Of a stretch of 64,000 bases of DNA, positions 45,709 through 55,400 are shown piece after piece. The translations under genes were made by a program, and so were the position numbers. Under the pieces are notes generated by a model. That model was not told the origin of the DNA and did no database searches. It was given only the letters and a program-made list of their open reading frames with translations. Origin of the DNA: CAYUVA01 sp964448115 [NCBI: uncultured bacterium] (GTDB lineage: Bacteria > CAYUVA01); assembly GCA_964448115.1 (NCBI GenBank), contig CAYUVA010000014.1, positions 22,751 through 86,750 on the forward strand, written 5' to 3'. The stretch's first letter is position 1. Each line of letters opens with the position of its first letter.

Positions 45709-46248
45709 ATGAAAAGGCTAGTTATCCTGCTTGGAGTTATATTCGGGCTTGTAAATATCTATGGCTGCACCAGCATCGACGGTATCTCAGATACCGAATC
45801 GCCGGTGTACCTGACACTTGATATAGATAATGCTTATTCTTGCTCTGTTGATACTGGCGATGGTTGCCAGATTACCGGCACCATATACAATTATCCAAAG
45901 GCTCCTCTTGATGAACCTACTCCACTGATGGATGTAATCATAAGACATATATATGTTGATTTTAAGCGCGCAGATTCAAATGAGGGAGGTACACTGGTAC
46001 CGCCTTCCCAACACTGGGAGGTTACATGGAATATTCCGGTCGATGAGTCCATCGACTTCGAGTTCAATGGACTATTGAACGATGCGGACATTCCACCATT
46101 GGAATATCTGAAAAGCACTTCTTATGACTACGACCCGGAGACGGGTAATACATACATCGATTGCCTGGTTCGCTTCACCTTCGTGGGGCAAGACAGGGCA
46201 GGGAACGATGTTTCCTGTAGCGGCATCGTGAGCGTAATCTTCTATTAG
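45709..46248 (+). CDS. Hypothetical lipoprotein in the pil operon
   Basis: A 179-residue protein with a lipobox (Cys20 in NIYGCTS). It is beta-rich and acidic, with paired Cys (SCSVDTGDGCQITG) and no recognisable family. AAGGAGAT precedes the ATG. Its position directly between pilQ and the Ig-repeat lipoprotein suggests a surface or secretin-associated role. No pilin-like N-terminal helix is present. Confidence 0.7.
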   Translation: MKRLVILLGVIFGLVNIYGCTSIDGISDTESPVYLTLDIDNAYSCSVDTGDGCQITGTIYNYPKAPLDEPTPLMDVIIRHIYVDFKRADSNEGGTLVPPSQHWEVTWNIPVDESIDFEFNGLLNDADIPPLEYLKSTSYDYDPETGNTYIDCLVRFTFVGQDRAGNDVSCSGIVSVIFY

Positions 46249-46259
46249 CAAGGAGGCTA

Positions 46260-47684
46260 ATGATGATCATAAAAAGAGCTGATTATAAAAGATTCCTGGT
46301 GCTAGCCCTCATGGGCATTGCTATAATTATAGGCTACTCATGCGACCTGGATAGCGACAAGGGATACAAGGGACCCTGGGAAGATCCCGGACACGACCCA
46401 AACTTCGTGATATCATTGTCAGCCAGCCCCAATGTAATCCCCGCTGATGGTTCCTCGACTACCACCCTGACTGCCACCTTGACCGATCCCAACGGCGTCC
46501 CCATTCCGCAGCAGAGCATCTACTTCAGCGCCACCGATGGCGAGTTAAGCTCCGATACTGCTACCACCAATGCAGCCGGCAAGGCAATCGTGCAGCTAAC
46601 CTCCAGCTATATACCGGGCAATAAGCTCTGTCGCGCCATGTTCGGCTCCCGCTATGCATCGACCTATGTAACCTTCGAGGGGAGCGGTCTAGATATAGAG
46701 CTACAGGTCGATCCCACCTGGACGATAGCAGACAGCTATCGCACAGTGGAACTGGTCGCTTATGTTACCAACGGCGAAGGCTCGCCGATTCCGAATATTC
46801 CTGTCGTCTTTACAACCGACCACGGCTGCATCATCGGCGGCATCGGCGAAGAGCAGCAGTTCATCACCAACAACAATGGTCGAGCTACAGCCATTCTGCA
46901 AACAGGTTACCTGCCGACCGGGCATCTATCCTTCCCTGCCACCGTCTCCGCCCAGGTAACCCTGGAGAACAATAAGACCTACAAGGCGTACAACGAGATC
47001 GTGGTGTGGAACTGGGGGGTGGATTTCTGGTTCAAGGATGAAACCATAGATGCCACAAGCGCAACACAGGTAATCGCAAAGGCACAATCATGGACTATTC
47101 CAATCCTGCCCATACAAAATGTTGCAGTTAGTTTTGCTGTCTCTGGTGGTGGAACAGTTATTCCAAGCACTGTCTATACAAATGAAGAAGGGGAGGCAAT
47201 TGCCCGATTCGAGGGCGACGGTACCACCGGCACAGCGGGTGTTACATGTAGCATAAGCCTTACCGATTGCACTGGTTTCAGTAAAAGCTGGAGCCAGACC
47301 AAGTATATAACCCTGGGCGGAACAACAGGATTCATGGTGAATATCTCGGTTAATCCTGAGACCTTACCTGCTGATGGTGCATCTCAATCGGTCATTATAG
47401 TTCGAGTTACTGATACTGAAGGCGTACCAATTGACGATATGCTTGTCGAGTATGAATTGGATGGACAGGGTGAACTATCGGCAGATGCCGATGATTATTG
47501 CCATCCATATCCTGAGATTCCTAATGTTGGATATACTTGGGATTGTACAGAATACGGTTATTCCACTTGTACTTTGATCTCACCTTCATTATCCAAGGGC
47601 GGTCAAGCGGTGGTTTGGATAACCGTTAACCGAGAATATCGGACATATATCATCATCACCTATACGACCCCGACAGAGGGGTAA
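46260..47684 (+). CDS. Invasin/Big_1-type Ig-repeat lipoprotein
   Basis: A 474-residue protein with a lipobox-like IGYSC (Cys28) and AAGGAGG upstream. Three or four Ig-like repeats of the Big_1 kind follow: ASPNVIPADGSSTTTLTATL with TDPNGVPIP, then PIPNIPVVFTTDHG, NVAVSFAVSGGG and NPETLPADGASQSVIIVRV with TEGVPIDD. Such repeats extend adhesins away from the cell. It ends the operon that starts at pilM and is followed by a hairpin. A role as an outer-membrane stalk or adhesin linked to pili is inferred. Four to five Cys late in the protein (CHPYP, CTEYG, CTLIS) are unusual for this fold. Confidence 0.8.
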   Translation: MMIIKRADYKRFLVLALMGIAIIIGYSCDLDSDKGYKGPWEDPGHDPNFVISLSASPNVIPADGSSTTTLTATLTDPNGVPIPQQSIYFSATDGELSSDTATTNAAGKAIVQLTSSYIPGNKLCRAMFGSRYASTYVTFEGSGLDIELQVDPTWTIADSYRTVELVAYVTNGEGSPIPNIPVVFTTDHGCIIGGIGEEQQFITNNNGRATAILQTGYLPTGHLSFPATVSAQVTLENNKTYKAYNEIVVWNWGVDFWFKDETIDATSATQVIAKAQSWTIPILPIQNVAVSFAVSGGGTVIPSTVYTNEEGEAIARFEGDGTTGTAGVTCSISLTDCTGFSKSWSQTKYITLGGTTGFMVNISVNPETLPADGASQSVIIVRVTDTEGVPIDDMLVEYELDGQGELSADADDYCHPYPEIPNVGYTWDCTEYGYSTCTLISPSLSKGGQAVVWITVNREYRTYIIITYTTPTEG

Positions 47685-47685
47685 T

Positions 47686-47707
47686 ACACCTGAATTTATT
47701 CGGGTGT
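47686..47707 (+). terminator. Hairpin after the pil operon, terminator-like
   Basis: Nine bases ACACCTGAA pair with TTCGGGTGT around a TTTA loop, with one wobble pair, immediately after the stop codon. There is no T-run after it, so termination efficiency is uncertain. Confidence 0.45.
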
Positions 47708-47708
47708 T

Positions 47709-48200
47709 GCTTGTAGGGGCGAATAATTACCCGCTACAGGCCCTCTCCCCCAGCCCACTCCTAGAGTGAGGGAGCTTCTACCCCTCTCCCGCTGGAGTTT
47801 GTCTCAAAATGTCCAAGAAGTCCCATACCTTGTCATTGCGAGCGACTTCGCTCCATTATGTCGCACTACACAGGATGACAGGAGGTATTGGTTGCGGCCA
47901 CGCTACTTTCAACTGTTGCGACGCCGCAACAGTTATCAACTTGGCGGTTAGGACACTCTGATCCCAAGCCGTGAGCATGAGCGAGCGGTCAATAAAAGAC
48001 TTTAGGCTTTTGACTTTAGGAAAGAGTGAAATAAAGAGGATCACGCAAAGACGCAAAGAGGAAAGTGCTACCGTGATATCGTGAAGAGAGGATGGTGATG
48101 CAAGGTTAACTATTTCCGTGCTGAAACAGTTAACACATCACTCTATCATTTCCTCTTCGTGCCTTTGTGCCTTTGCGGTTAAGAAGCCTCAAGCCTAATA
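47709..48200. repeat. Repeat-rich intergenic region
   Basis: The 682-base gap between the pil operon and the larA-like gene holds no credible gene. It contains TGTAGGGGCG..CGCTACA near 47710, CCCTCTCCC-type C-rich modules, TTGTCATTGCGAGCGAC (about 47833) with CAGGATGACAGG (about 47870), a class of repeat known in many bacteria, and ACGCAAAGACGCAAAGAGG near 48042. ACCGTGATATCGTGAA lies near 48071, and CCTTTGTGCCTTTGCGG near 48160. A perfect ten-base inverted repeat is listed separately. The final 160 bases hold the promoter region of the next gene, but no box was assigned. Confidence 0.6.
47911..47934. repeat. Perfect inverted repeat in intergenic DNA
   Basis: AACTGTTGCG and CGCAACAGTT are exact complements around a four-base loop ACGC. 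No T-run follows on either strand, so it is not an obvious terminator. It may be part of a mobile palindromic repeat or a binding site. Confidence 0.6.
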
Positions 48201-48366
48201 AACCACATATCCACAAATAGGTATTTACTTTTTTTGTAGATTGATGTATTGGATAAGATTGGCTGTTGCCTTTGGATACTTTGCAAGATTGCTGTCGAAG
48301 CTGGTGTTGTTGTTGATAGGTACAAAGGAACGAAAAACCTGTACAATAGGCATAGGGATCAGATAG

Positions 48367-49653
48367 ATGAACATTAAACTCAAGTACGGTGATGGTTATC
48401 GAACACTTAACTTACCGGAGAAAAACATCCTTGCAATTGTAGAAGGCAAGGATATCCCCCAGGACAGGCCGGTAAGAGACCAGGTGGCTGAAGCGCTCAA
48501 TAACCCGATAGGCTGCCAACGATTATCCGAGATAGCCAAAAGCAAGAATGCCAGAAGCGCCGTGATCATCGTAAATGACTTCACGCGAGCCATACCCTAC
48601 TTCGGTGATGATTATAATATGCTGATCGATCTCGCCAGTGAGTTGGAGGTTGGCGGCATCCCCAGGGAGGGCATCCGCTTTTTAGTAGCCACCGGCACCC
48701 ACCGCCCCCATACCGATGCTGAGAACCTGGAGAACTTCGGCAGGGAGGTGGTGGAGAACTACCAGGTCATCAGCCACAACTGCGACAAGGACAATGTTTA
48801 TCTCGCAACCATGTCATCCGGGCACGAACTCTGGGTGGATAAAGTTGTGGTTGAGTCCGATGTGGTTGTCGGCACTGGAATGATCGCCCCGCATTACTAC
48901 GGCGGGATCAGCGGGGGACGGAAATCTATCCTACCTGGCGTTGTGGGTCGGGAGACCATCCGTGCCAACCACGCTATGATCATGCGACCTGGAGTAGGGA
49001 TAGGGGCGCTGGAAGGCAATCCCATTGCCGAGGAGATGATGGAGGCTGCTCGTAAGGCAGGACTCGACTTTATCCTCAATGTCATCTTCAATAAACGCAA
49101 GGAGATAATCCTAGTTGTTGCCGGTGATATGGAGGCTGCCTTTAATGAAGGGGTAAGATTTTACAGGGAAAACTTCACCACCGAGTTCGATAAGCTCGCC
49201 GATGTTGCCATTATGAGCGCCGGCGGATACCCCAAGGATGTCGAGCTTTACCAGGTGCAAAAGGCGCTGAACAACACCAAGGAAATGGTCAAACCGGGCG
49301 GAACCATTATCTGTATATGCGAAGCCAGAGAGGGAATCGGTTCTGCCAACTTCGAGAAATGGCTCTCCTCGGTGAGCGACCCAATCGAACTCGAAGGCAC
49401 CCCGGAGGAGAAGATCGTCCCCGGCGGCAACACGGCGGTCAATACCGCGGTGCGAATACTCTCCAAGTACCATGTCATTCTGATCACTGATATCCCCAAG
49501 GAGACGGTGGAAAGGATTCACTTTAACTATGCAAGCGACCTTGATGAGGCGCTGAAGGTGGCATACGACCGACACGGCGAGGACTTCAAGGCTTATGTAA
49601 TCCCACAGGGAGGGTTCATATTCCCTAGATACATAGGAGAACACAAACCATAG
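48367..49653 (+). CDS. LarA-like nickel-dependent racemase family protein
   Basis: A 428-residue protein of the LarA/DUF2088 family. The nickel-pincer cofactor Lys lies in SGGRKSILPGV (about residue 186), with GTHRPHT and RANHAM supplying His residues found in the family. LarA racemises lactate using a pyridinium-dithiocarboxylate nickel pincer cofactor, and paralogues act on other 2-hydroxy acids. No larB, larC or larE maturation genes are in the window. Its position directly before a lactate/malate dehydrogenase and an Hdr cluster supports a role in 2-hydroxy-acid use. Some family members have unknown substrates, so lactate is an inference. Confidence 0.8.
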   Translation: MNIKLKYGDGYRTLNLPEKNILAIVEGKDIPQDRPVRDQVAEALNNPIGCQRLSEIAKSKNARSAVIIVNDFTRAIPYFGDDYNMLIDLASELEVGGIPREGIRFLVATGTHRPHTDAENLENFGREVVENYQVISHNCDKDNVYLATMSSGHELWVDKVVVESDVVVGTGMIAPHYYGGISGGRKSILPGVVGRETIRANHAMIMRPGVGIGALEGNPIAEEMMEAARKAGLDFILNVIFNKRKEIILVVAGDMEAAFNEGVRFYRENFTTEFDKLADVAIMSAGGYPKDVELYQVQKALNNTKEMVKPGGTIICICEAREGIGSANFEKWLSSVSDPIELEGTPEEKIVPGGNTAVNTAVRILSKYHVILITDIPKETVERIHFNYASDLDEALKVAYDRHGEDFKAYVIPQGGFIFPRYIGEHKP

Positions 49654-49669
49654 ATAAATAGGAGCTGCT

Positions 49670-50764
49670 ATGAGTTACATTGTTAAGCACGATGAGCTTT
49701 TTGACTTTTGTACTAAGATATTCATCGCCAAGGGAGTTCCGGAAAAGGATGCCAGGACTACGGCAGATAACCTGGTTCAAGCCAACCTGCGCGGCATCGA
49801 CTCCCACGGCGTTGCTCGGCTGAAAAGGTATGTGGATGGCATAACCGACGGCTTGATGATGCCTGATATCACCCCGGAGATCGTCCGCGAAAGCCCCTTT
49901 TCCGCCAATGTTGACGGCAAGAACGGTCTAGGACAGGTGGCTGGACTTTTCGGCATGGAAGTCGCTCTTAAGAAAGCAAAGGAAACCGGCATCGGCATGG
50001 TTACGGTGCACAACAGCAATCACTACGGGATCGCCGGTTACTATGCGATGATGGCGCTCGAATACAACATGGTCGGCATCTCGATGACCAACGCCGCCCC
50101 GCTGGTATGCCCTACCTTCGGCAAGGATCTGATGTTCGGCACCAACCCGATAGCCGTGGCTGCGCCTACTGACAAGGGCTATCCCTTCGTGCTGGATATG
50201 GCGACCAGCGTTGTGCCAAGGGGGAAGCTAGAGGTCTATAATCGCTTGGGAAAGCCGATCCCCGAAGGCTGGGCAATAGACGAGAACGGCAAGGTTACCA
50301 CCGATGCAGGCAGGGTTCTGCAGAATATGCTTGCACGCAAAGGCGGAGGCATACTCCCCTTGGGTGGAGCCGGCGAGCTGTTCAGCGGTTATAAGGGTTA
50401 TGGCTTGGCGCTGTGGGTCGATATATTCTGCGGTCCGCTAGCCGGCGCTGCCTGGGGTACACATGTCTATGCCAAGAAGGATGGCAAGCCTCTTCCACCA
50501 AACATCGGACATTTCTTCATGGCTTTCAAGGTGGAGAACTTCGTAGATCCCGCTGAGTTCAAGCGCAACCTGACCCAGCAGCTACAGGAACTCAGGGATG
50601 GAAGCAAAGCCGAGGGCGAAAAGCGGATCTACATCCACGGCGAGAAGGAATTCGAGATGACCGAGAAAAGAAGAAAAGAGGGATTTGACCTTGGCGAGAA
50701 GGTCTATTCAGCGCTTAAAGGCATCGCCGAGGAGACGGGAGTCGAGTTTCCCTGGAACTACTAG
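49670..50764 (+). CDS. Malate/L-lactate dehydrogenase family (Ldh_2) oxidoreductase
   Basis: A 364-residue NAD(P)-dependent dehydrogenase of the malate/L-sulfolactate/ureidoglycolate family, not the Rossmann LDH family. The conserved DSHGVARLKRYVDGI (catalytic His) lies near residue 45. NSNHYGIAGYYAMMAL follows near 114, and FGTNPIAVAAPT and VLDMATSVVPRGKLEVY bind the cofactor. It starts 16 bases after the LarA-like gene and is the likely partner that oxidises or makes the 2-hydroxy acid. The substrate (malate, lactate or similar) is not determined. Confidence 0.9.
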   Translation: MSYIVKHDELFDFCTKIFIAKGVPEKDARTTADNLVQANLRGIDSHGVARLKRYVDGITDGLMMPDITPEIVRESPFSANVDGKNGLGQVAGLFGMEVALKKAKETGIGMVTVHNSNHYGIAGYYAMMALEYNMVGISMTNAAPLVCPTFGKDLMFGTNPIAVAAPTDKGYPFVLDMATSVVPRGKLEVYNRLGKPIPEGWAIDENGKVTTDAGRVLQNMLARKGGGILPLGGAGELFSGYKGYGLALWVDIFCGPLAGAAWGTHVYAKKDGKPLPPNIGHFFMAFKVENFVDPAEFKRNLTQQLQELRDGSKAEGEKRIYIHGEKEFEMTEKRRKEGFDLGEKVYSALKGIAEETGVEFPWNY

Positions 50765-50820
50765 GGCTGTTTAGCAGTGCTATCTAATACCCTCTCGACA
50801 TAGCATAAGTCATTACCAGA

Positions 50821-50866
50821 AGGAGCGACCTTCCGTGTGCGAATTAGCACCCGGAAGGGTGCTCTT
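50821..50866. repeat. Intergenic palindromic repeat ahead of hdrC
   Basis: Arms at 50821-50840 and 50847-50866 are complementary with four mismatches around GAATTA, giving a hairpin whose core CCTTCCGTGTGC pairs with GCACCCGGAAGG. The right arm also holds an alternative small hairpin AGCACCC/GGGTGCT that excludes the first. Many bacterial palindromic repeats have this general form. Its location in the 157-base leader before hdrC leaves open a regulatory role. Confidence 0.5.
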
Positions 50867-50921
50867 ACAAAACTAGGAATAAAAAGAAAACAGCTAATAG
50901 TTGTAGATTTATGGATGAAAT

Positions 50922-51533
50922 ATGAATAACAACGACAAAAGGATATACCGGCGAGTCGAAGACGAGAACTTCGCTGCCGAGGTCGCCAAGCGCCCCTTAG
51001 GTGCTGCCATCAAGAAGTGCCTCCAGTGCGGCACCTGCTCGGCGACTTGCATGGTGCACAGGGTCAATCCCAACTACAATCCACGGCAGTTGATCGCTCA
51101 GACCGTGCTGGGATTGCGCTCGCTAGTGCTGCACTCGCCGATGATCTGGATCTGCGCCCGCTGTAACTACTGCACTGCCCGATGCCCCAAGGATGTGCGC
51201 CCCGGCGAGATAATAACCGCCATCAGGGAGATTGCTATCGAGGAAGGCATCGTAAACAATAAGGGAGTTCGACATAGCAAGGCTTTCAAGGAGGATATAC
51301 TCGCCACCGGCAAGCTGAACGAGGCTTTCTTGCCCTTAAAGACGCTTCACCAGGGGATAATTGGCGAGCTGCCCTATCTTCCCAGCCTATTCAAACATAA
51401 GAAACTCCCCAAGCCGCTCCCCAACTTCCTGCTCCCTAAAATTGAGGGGATCGATGATCTGCGCCGGATGGCTGACAAGGCTAGGGAAATCGCACAGCGT
51501 CAGAAGGCTCATGGAACCAGTAAACACGGCTAG
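50922..51533 (+). CDS. hdrC: Heterodisulfide reductase subunit C homologue
   Basis: A 203-residue iron-sulfur protein with two [4Fe-4S] sites: CLQCGTCSATCMVH (near residue 33) and CARCNYCTARCPKDV (near 80). The rest is helical. HdrC carries electrons between HdrA and the HdrB CCG domains. It opens the hdrCBA-mvhD run, 20 bases before hdrB. The ATG lies 157 bases after the dehydrogenase gene. Confidence 0.93.
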   Translation: MNNNDKRIYRRVEDENFAAEVAKRPLGAAIKKCLQCGTCSATCMVHRVNPNYNPRQLIAQTVLGLRSLVLHSPMIWICARCNYCTARCPKDVRPGEIITAIREIAIEEGIVNNKGVRHSKAFKEDILATGKLNEAFLPLKTLHQGIIGELPYLPSLFKHKKLPKPLPNFLLPKIEGIDDLRRMADKAREIAQRQKAHGTSKHG

Positions 51534-51553
51534 CTCGACAAAGCAAGGAGAGA

Positions 51554-52438
51554 ATGATGACCATAAGATATGCCTATTATCCGGGATGCGCTGCCGAATC
51601 GACCGCTAAGGAAGCTGACCTCGCCACCAGGGCGCTTTGCAGGAGGCTTGGCATCAGCCTTGTTGACTTCGATCAGTTCAGTTGCTGCGGTGCTGGCATT
51701 GTCGATGAGGAAGATCCGCTGTTCGCCGAGGCTATAAACGCCCGCAACCTGGCAATCGCCGAGAAACAGGGGCTGGATATCCTCACCCTGTGCAATACCT
51801 GCCTGTTGACCATGAGCACCTATCTTCGGCGCTGGGGGGCTGATCAAAAGGCGCTTGAGCAGGTGAACGAGGTTCTCTCCGTTACCGGCTTGGAGTACAA
51901 GATGACCAATAAGGTAAAGCACCTGCTTTGGGTCATCGAGGATGATCTCGGCTTGGAGAGGCTCGCCTCGATGGTCAAAAGACCGCTTCGTGGTCTGCGG
52001 GTGGCACCGTTCTATGGCTGCCATATCCTGCGCCCGCCAGAGATTGTCAACAGACAAGGTCAGGATAGCGATGACCCGCGCAGCCTGGAGAAGATCATCG
52101 AGATACTCGGAGCAGAGCCAGTCGATTATCCATCGCGGCTCGATTGCTGTGGATTCCATATACTGTTAGCCGATGCGGACACATCGCTCAAGATGAACGC
52201 CCGCTGTCTTGCCGATGCAACCGAGGAGCAGGCGGACTGCATGGCAACGCCATGTACCTTATGCCATATAAGCCTTGATATGTATCAAAAGAGGGCTGGG
52301 CGAAAGGCGGGGATGAGCTTCGATATGCCGGTGCTTCATCTTTCTCAGCTCATTGGGATGGCGCTGGGTATGAGCAGCGAAAGCCTGCAACTGGATCGAA
52401 ACATCATCTCACCACAGAAGATATTGCAAAGATGTTAA
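51554..52438 (+). CDS. hdrB: Heterodisulfide reductase subunit B homologue
   Basis: A 294-residue protein with two CCG domains. The first has YYPGCAAEST and FSCCGAG, then LCNTCL. The second has FYGCHILRP, LDCCGFH and TPCTLCH. In HdrB these ligands hold two noncubane [4Fe-4S] clusters that reduce the heterodisulfide. This organism need not make CoM-CoB heterodisulfide, so the true substrate may be another disulfide or electron carrier. It begins 20 bases after hdrC, with GGAG upstream. Confidence 0.93.
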   Translation: MMTIRYAYYPGCAAESTAKEADLATRALCRRLGISLVDFDQFSCCGAGIVDEEDPLFAEAINARNLAIAEKQGLDILTLCNTCLLTMSTYLRRWGADQKALEQVNEVLSVTGLEYKMTNKVKHLLWVIEDDLGLERLASMVKRPLRGLRVAPFYGCHILRPPEIVNRQGQDSDDPRSLEKIIEILGAEPVDYPSRLDCCGFHILLADADTSLKMNARCLADATEEQADCMATPCTLCHISLDMYQKRAGRKAGMSFDMPVLHLSQLIGMALGMSSESLQLDRNIISPQKILQRC

Positions 52439-52465
52439 GTAGTTTTATGGATAAGGTGAATAGAT

Positions 52466-55400
52466 ATGAGAGATAGAGCTAAAAACCAACGAATCGGCGT
52501 CTTTTTGTGCCGCTGCGGAGGGAACATCTCCAACACGGTCGATATAGATGAACTCAAGGCTTTCGCGCTCAAGCAGCCGGGCGTGGTCTTCTCCGAGTAC
52601 CAGTCCTTCACCTGCTCCACCGAGGGACAGGGGCTTATCCAGGACAAGGTCAAGGAGGAGAACCTGGATGCCGTGATCATCGGCTGCTGTACGCCCAAGC
52701 AGTACGAGGATCTATATCGAGAGGCGCTTTCACATACCCCTTTGAACCCTTACAAGCTGGAGATGGTTAACATTCGCGAGCAGGTCTCCTATCCGCACCA
52801 TCACGAGCCTCAAAAGGCTACAGCCAAGGCTAAGAAACTGCTTATCGGCGCTATCAACAAGGTGAAGCTGCTCGAACCCCTGGAGGTGAAAAAAGCTAAG
52901 GTTAATCGAGATATCGCCGTGATCGGTGGCGGAGTGGCAGGGATCAACGCCTCGCTGACCTTATCCAAGCTCGGCTTCAAGGTTTATCTCATCGAGAAAC
53001 AGGTAACCATCGGCGGCGCCATGGCAAAGCTGGTCAAGACCTTCCCTACCGATGACTGCGCCATGTGTACGCTATCCCCTAAGCTCGACGAGGTGGGCAA
53101 GGATAATAACATCACCCTGATGACCTACTCCGAGGTGAGCGAGGTGGAGCGCATCCCTGAAGGTTATCGCCTTCGCATCCTGCGCCATCCGCGCTATCTT
53201 GACGAGGAAATATGCACCGGCTGCGGTAAGTGCAATGAGGTCTGCCCGGTCGAGGTTCCCAATCCTTATGACATGGGCTTGCACTCCACGAGGCGCGCTG
53301 CCTACAAGCCATTCCCCTCGGCTATACCTATAGCCTACTGCATAGAGCGCAATGGCATACCCCCCTGTCGAGCCGAGTGCGCCATAGACCAGGCTGCACA
53401 AGGCTACATAGCACTGGTCGCCAAGGGTAAATTCTATGAGGCTATGCGCGTGATACGGCGTGATAATGCTCTACCCACCGTCTGCGGTAGGGTATGCATG
53501 CACCCCTGCGAGGACGCCTGCACCCGCTGCAATATCGATGAGCCTATCGCCATCGCAGCCATCAAGCGCTTCGTTACCGATTACTATATTGAGAACCCGC
53601 CATCCGAGCCTCTGCTCCCCAAGATAAAAAAACGCAAGGAGAAGGTTGCCATCATCGGCTCCGGTCCCGCCGGGCTGGCTGCTGCGCACGAGCTTGCCAT
53701 GCACGGCGTGCAGGTTACCGTTTATGAGGCGAAATCGGAGCTGGGCGGGATGCTCGCTCTAGGCATTCCCAGTTATCGTCTGCCCAAGAAATACCTCGAT
53801 TATGATATCGATTACATAAGATCGCTCGGTGTAAAGTTCGTAACCAACACCCGCATCGGCAAGGATCTGAGCCTCGCTGATCTGCGCAAGAAGCATGATG
53901 CGGTGCTCATCGCAGCCGGCTTGTCGCGCAGCTTCAGCATAAAGATCCCAGGCGTCGATCTGCCTGAGGTGATTCTCGGCGGGGATATGCTCGAACAGGT
54001 TCGCTTGGGTACCCCCCCCAAGCTTGGTAAGAGGCTGGTTGTTGTCGGCGGAGGCAATGTCGCCGTGGATGTTGCTCGAACCGCCAGGCGCCTCGGTGTC
54101 GAGGATATAACCATGATCTGCCTGGAGACCAGGGAGACCATGCCGGCTATCGAGAAGGAGATCGAGGAGGCTGAAAAAGAGGGTATCAAGATTCGCCCCG
54201 CCATATCCCCAAAAGCCTTCAAGGAAGAAAACGGCAAGCTCACCGGGGTTGAGACCATCGAGGTGGAGCGCATCGACTTCTGGGAGGACGGTAGGCTGAA
54301 GCCGATCTTCAGGGAGAACACAGAGGACTTCATCCCCGCGGATAATATAGTCATGGCTATCGGGCAGGTTACCGATCTCGACTTTTTAACCAATCACTAC
54401 AAGGTTAGCAATCGCAGGTTGATCGAGATAGATGATGAGTGCGCCACCAGCGTTAATAATGTCTTCGCGGCTGGCGATGTCGCTATCGGCGCCAGCACGG
54501 TTACCAAGGCTATGGGCTCCGGCAAGAAGGCTGCCCTGAATATCCTGAAAAGCCTTAACATCGAGCCTCGATACGATCCCATCTGGGTCTTCAAGGAGAT
54601 GAAACGTTATATCAGCGCTGAGGAGGTCATCGAGGCGCGCAAGGGATACTATGAGAAGACTAAACGACAGCAGATGCCCGAGCTTGAGCCGGATAAACGG
54701 GATGGCTTTGCCGAGGTGGAGCTTGGTTTCACTTCCGAGCAGGCGATGGCAGAGGCGCAACGCTGCCTTAACTGCGGGGGCTGCTCCGACTGTCGAGAGT
54801 GCATCGAGGTCTGCGAGAAGGAGTGCATCCACTTTGACCAGGTCGAACAGTATGTCGATATCGAGGTCGGCGGGGTGATACTCGCCACCGGCTGGAAGGA
54901 ATACGATCCCAGCAAGCTGCACTATGGCTACAAGAAGTATCCCAATGTCATAACCCAGATGCAACTGGCAAGGATGCTCGACCCGCTAGGACCAACCGGC
55001 GGCAAGGTAGTGCGCCCCAGCGACGGCAAGGAAGCTAAGCGTATCGTGATGGTGCAGTGCGTAGGCTCTCGCAGCGCGGAGACAGGACATAAGGACGGGC
55101 ATAGCTATTGCAGCCGGGTCTGCTGTATGGTCGCGCTTAAGCACGCTAACCTGATCAAGCGCTACTTCACGCCCGATGCACAGATCTATATCTGTTACAT
55201 CGATATCCGCGCTTATGGCAAGGGCTACGAGGAATACTACGAGCGCGCCAAGCAGGACGGAGTCAAGTTCATCCGCGGGCTGCCCGGCGAGGTCAGGGAA
55301 CGCAAGCGGGACAATAACCTGCTGGTCTATGTTGATGATAGCAACACTAACCAATTGCTGGAGCTTGATGCGGATCTGCTGGTGCTCTCCGCTGCCACCG

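Noticed and set aside
47911-47934. Perfect inverted repeat as a terminator
   Set aside because: No T-run follows on either strand, so it was listed as a repeat only.
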